A stretch of 64,000 nucleotides of DNA from Streptomyces broussonetiae (GTDB lineage: Bacteria > Actinomycetota > Actinomycetes > Streptomycetales > Streptomycetaceae). The DNA is taken from NCBI RefSeq assembly GCF_009796285.1, contig NZ_CP047020.1:9362001-9426000 (forward strand). The letters run 5' to 3'. Under the pieces are notes generated by a model. It had not been told where the DNA came from, did no database searches, and worked only from the letters and a program-made list of their open reading frames with translations. Positions 61,898 through 64,000 of the stretch are shown piece after piece (the first letter of the stretch is position 1; each line of letters starts with the position of its first letter). A program made the position numbers and the translations under genes.

Positions 61898-63301
61898 TCA
61901 CGCCTCCTTTGGACGGTGCACGACGAACGGCCTGAGGTTCCCGTACAGCCCCCACGGCCCGCCCGCGACGCCGACCCCACTGTTCTTGATGCCCGCGAAG
62001 GGCTGGGCGAGGGAAAGTTCGGCGTGGTGATTGATCCACGCCGTCCCACATTCCAGCCGGTCGGCCACCGCCTCGGCCCGGTCGAGGTCCGTCCCCCATA
62101 CCGAGCCGCCCAGCCCGAAGCCGGTGTCATTGGCTGCCTCGACAGCTTCGTCGAGGCTCCTGTACGGCAGCACCGGCAAGAGCGGACCGAACTGCTCCTC
62201 CGTCACCACCGCGCTATTGGAGGGGACATCTGTCAAGATCGTCGGAGCGAAGAAGTAGCCCGGTCGGTCCGGCCGGTAGCCACCGGCCACAGCTCGGGCA
62301 CCGTCTGCCAGGGCCTGGGCCGTGTAGTGCTCGACCCGGGCCAGTTGGCGGGGGTTGTTGACCGGCCCCAGCTGCGAGCCCGGGTCGAGCCCGGCTCCGA
62401 CGACGGCGGTCTTCGCGCGCTCCGCCAGGGCCTCGACCACCTGGGAGTAGAGCCGGGCCGGGGCGTAGACGCGCTTGACCGCCATGCAGACCTGCCCGCA
62501 GTTGCGGAAAGCCGCCCAGAACAGCCGGTCCGCGATCCCCTCCACCTCCACGTCCTCCAGCAGGATGGCGGCATCATTACCGCCCAGCTCCAGGGTGACC
62601 CTGGCGAGCGAGGCCGCCGCACCCTCCGCCACGGCCCGTCCGGTGGGAATCGAACCGGTGAAGGTCACGTGACAGATCCCCGGATGGGACGCGAGGCGGG
62701 CGCCGAGGGGTTCGCGACCGGTGACGATCGTCAGCACGTCCTCGGGGAGGGCGGTGGAGATGACGGACCCCAGCAGCCGCGTGGCAAGGGGCGTGAACGG
62801 GGACGGCTTGAGCACCACCGTGTTGCCTGCGGCGAGCGCGGGCGCGAACTTCGCCGACGCGAGCTGGAGTGGAAAGTTCCACGGGACGATTGCGGCGACG
62901 GGCCCGAGCGGTCGCCAGCGGATCTCGCTGTGCAGCGGCCGACCGTCCGTGATCAGCTGGGGACCGGGGAGCAGCTCGGCGAAATAGCGCAGGCGGGCCG
63001 CCGTGCGGGCGATCTCCGCATACGACTCGACCAGGGGTTTGCCCTGTTCACGGGTGAGCAGCTGAGCGAGGTCGGCCCCGGCCGTCTCCACGGCGTCGGC
63101 TGCCGCGAGCAACGCGGTCGTACGGGCGGCCGGCTCGGCCCGCCAACTACGCCAGGCATCGCGGGCCCGGTCGACGACGGCGTCCAACTCGTCCGGCTGC
63201 TGGTCGGGAGCCTCGTCGAATACCTCGCCCGTTGCCGGATCGAGGACGGCGAAGCGGTCGCCGCGGGTCCCGATCGTCCGACGAGGCTGGCTGGTCGGCA
63301 T
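61898..63301 (-). CDS. NAD(P)-dependent aldehyde dehydrogenase
   Basis: The 467-aa product oxidises an aldehyde to a carboxylate. The order is AAIVPWNFPLQLASAKFAPA, cofactor-binding VTFTGSIPTGRAVAEGAAAS, the catalytic Glu in TLELGGNDAAILLED and the catalytic Cys in RNCGQVCMAVKRV. The C-terminal pattern FAGIKNSGVGVAGGPWGL completes the family. The ATG at 63301 lies 8 bp after the MfnB-like gene stop. In context the substrate could be a formylfuran (inference). Confidence 0.93.
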   Translation of the reverse strand: MPTSQPRRTIGTRGDRFAVLDPATGEVFDEAPDQQPDELDAVVDRARDAWRSWRAEPAARTTALLAAADAVETAGADLAQLLTREQGKPLVESYAEIARTAARLRYFAELLPGPQLITDGRPLHSEIRWRPLGPVAAIVPWNFPLQLASAKFAPALAAGNTVVLKPSPFTPLATRLLGSVISTALPEDVLTIVTGREPLGARLASHPGICHVTFTGSIPTGRAVAEGAAASLARVTLELGGNDAAILLEDVEVEGIADRLFWAAFRNCGQVCMAVKRVYAPARLYSQVVEALAERAKTAVVGAGLDPGSQLGPVNNPRQLARVEHYTAQALADGARAVAGGYRPDRPGYFFAPTILTDVPSNSAVVTEEQFGPLLPVLPYRSLDEAVEAANDTGFGLGGSVWGTDLDRAEAVADRLECGTAWINHHAELSLAQPFAGIKNSGVGVAGGPWGLYGNLRPFVVHRPKEA

Positions 63302-63309
63302 GCCGGCGG

Positions 63310-64000
63310 TCAGCTCGCCGCCGCGACGGCAGCTGCGTGTTCCCGGGCATGCCGGTCCATCTCCGCCCGGAAGGCGGCCACCAGCTGCGGCTGAATCCTT
63401 CCCGTGTTGCGGTCGCCCCCCTCGCAGACCGCCCCGCGCACGCCCACGATGTCCGTGCCGATGCGCGTCAGCTCGCCGAGGTCTCCCACCTTGACGCTGC
63501 CCGCGAGGGCGGCGAGCAGGCCGGCCTCGTGGGCCAGGCCGACGAACTCTGCGCAGGCATCGGGCGGCACATGGTCGAACAGTCGTGTCCCGTCCTTGAT
63601 CGCTGTGTCGAGCATGGCCGCGTCGGAGCCGGAGCGGCGGGCGATGTCGGGCAGCGCGAGCGGGTTCACGCAGCCGATCCGGCGGGCGTCGGCGTAGCCC
63701 GAGGCGACGACGAACGCGTCCGGCCGATAGTCCTTCACTGCCCGGACGACCCCCCGCATGACATCGATGGCCTGTTCGGGCGTCGTGCATCCGTAGAGAC
63801 CGACCTTGATATACGTGGCTCCGGAGACAGCCGCACCGAGCGCCGCCTGGGCCACCGTGCCGGGCTTGTACGGTACGTCTCCCACGGTGGCGGACACCGG
63901 CTTGTCCGCCGGGACCGCTTCGCGGATCTCCCGGATGACCCACGGGAAGTTCGCACCGAGCGAGCCCTCGTCGGGCTTCTTGACATCGACGATATCCAGG
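63310..64000 (-). CDS. (5-formylfuran-3-yl)methyl phosphate synthase homologue (MfnB/DUF556), 5' end beyond window
   Basis: MfnB condenses two glyceraldehyde-3-phosphate molecules to a phosphorylated formylfuran, the first step of methanofuran biosynthesis in archaea. Visible are 229 codons: LDIVDVKKPDEGSLGANFPW, SATVGDVPYKPGTVAQAALG and GATYIKVGLYGCTT. The Lys-containing DVK and PYKPGT segments are the signature of the family. FDHVPPDACAEFVGLAHEAG and LGELTRIGTDIVGVRGAVCE follow. About 10-15 N-terminal residues are missing at the edge. It is the first visible gene of the operon. Confidence 0.9.
   Translation of the reverse strand, partial: LDIVDVKKPDEGSLGANFPWVIREIREAVPADKPVSATVGDVPYKPGTVAQAALGAAVSGATYIKVGLYGCTTPEQAIDVMRGVVRAVKDYRPDAFVVASGYADARRIGCVNPLALPDIARRSGSDAAMLDTAIKDGTRLFDHVPPDACAEFVGLAHEAGLLAALAGSVKVGDLGELTRIGTDIVGVRGAVCEGGDRNTGRIQPQLVAAFRAEMDRHAREHAAAVAAAS

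Noticed and set aside
1..64000. CRISPR arrays, tRNA or rRNA genes, riboswitches
   Set aside because: No regularly spaced repeats, cloverleaf-like segments with TTCGA loops, or known aptamer cores were recognised by eye; a tRNAscan/Infernal run would settle it.

Overview
The window is high-GC actinomycete DNA, almost certainly a Streptomyces chromosome (probably an arm). The signs are strong GC bias at third codon positions with long antisense shadow ORFs, Tat-secreted hydrolases, universal stress proteins, a PucR-type regulator, IS256/IS5/IS630/IS701 debris and many decayed genes. No rRNA, tRNA or CRISPR array was seen.

Layout. (1) 1-5.2 kb, minus strand: a V/A-type H+-ATPase operon in the order C-I-K-F-E-A-B, with genes linked by 4-16 bp overlaps. 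Its first gene (subunit C) has lost its 5' end and is joined at about 5.22-5.23 kb to a CBS-domain gene that has lost its 3' half; the junction looks like a deletion scar. (2) 5.2-14.1 kb and 31-45 kb: a stress or dormancy island. It holds a cyclic-nucleotide-binding protein, CBS and CBS-BON proteins, a GNAT/acyl-CoA-synthetase fusion, a PPOX flavoprotein, a GAF sensor remnant, an M50 site-2 protease with CBS domains, a ThiF protein, three universal stress proteins, DUF1918, a baeRF/Rv2629-like protein, a slipin and an SPW membrane protein. The content resembles the mycobacterial DosR dormancy regulon. A recurrent near-palindrome, consensus GGG(A/C)CGAACGGCCC, lies upstream of at least seven of these genes, mostly 75-97 bp before the start codon. 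Several members are decayed (beta-CASP nuclease, cupredoxin, CBS, KdpD, avidin-like).

(3) 14.5-28.6 kb: a catabolic locus that reads as polyhydroxybutyrate/3-hydroxybutyrate utilisation. It has a secreted PHB depolymerase with fibronectin III and substrate-binding domains, 3-hydroxybutyrate dehydrogenase, an MHS-type MFS transporter, a GAF/PucR regulator, a five-part Liv-type ABC importer coupled to an alpha/beta hydrolase, and acetoacetate:succinyl-CoA transferase A/B. A fasciclin-domain secreted protein and an internally deleted IS256 copy separate this block from the second half of the island.

(4) 45.8-50.7 kb: secreted sialidase-fold and repeat proteins, then a debris zone with remnants of a DegT aminotransferase, a low-molecular-weight phosphatase, a MurG-like glycosyltransferase and an IS5 transposase. 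(5) 50.8-58.2 kb: a fructan (levan/inulin) utilisation locus with a secreted GH32 enzyme, an ABC importer, a cytoplasmic GH32 enzyme and a LacI regulator; two matching operator-like sites flank the divergent promoter. (6) 58.4-59.3 kb: fused IS630/IS701 remnants. (7) 59.6-64 kb, minus strand: an operon beginning beyond the right edge with a (5-formylfuran-3-yl)methyl phosphate synthase (MfnB) homologue, followed by an aldehyde dehydrogenase, a zinc alcohol dehydrogenase, a small coupled ORF and an S-adenosylmethionine (SAM) methyltransferase. It is a candidate pathway for a furan metabolite and is the most novel-looking system here.
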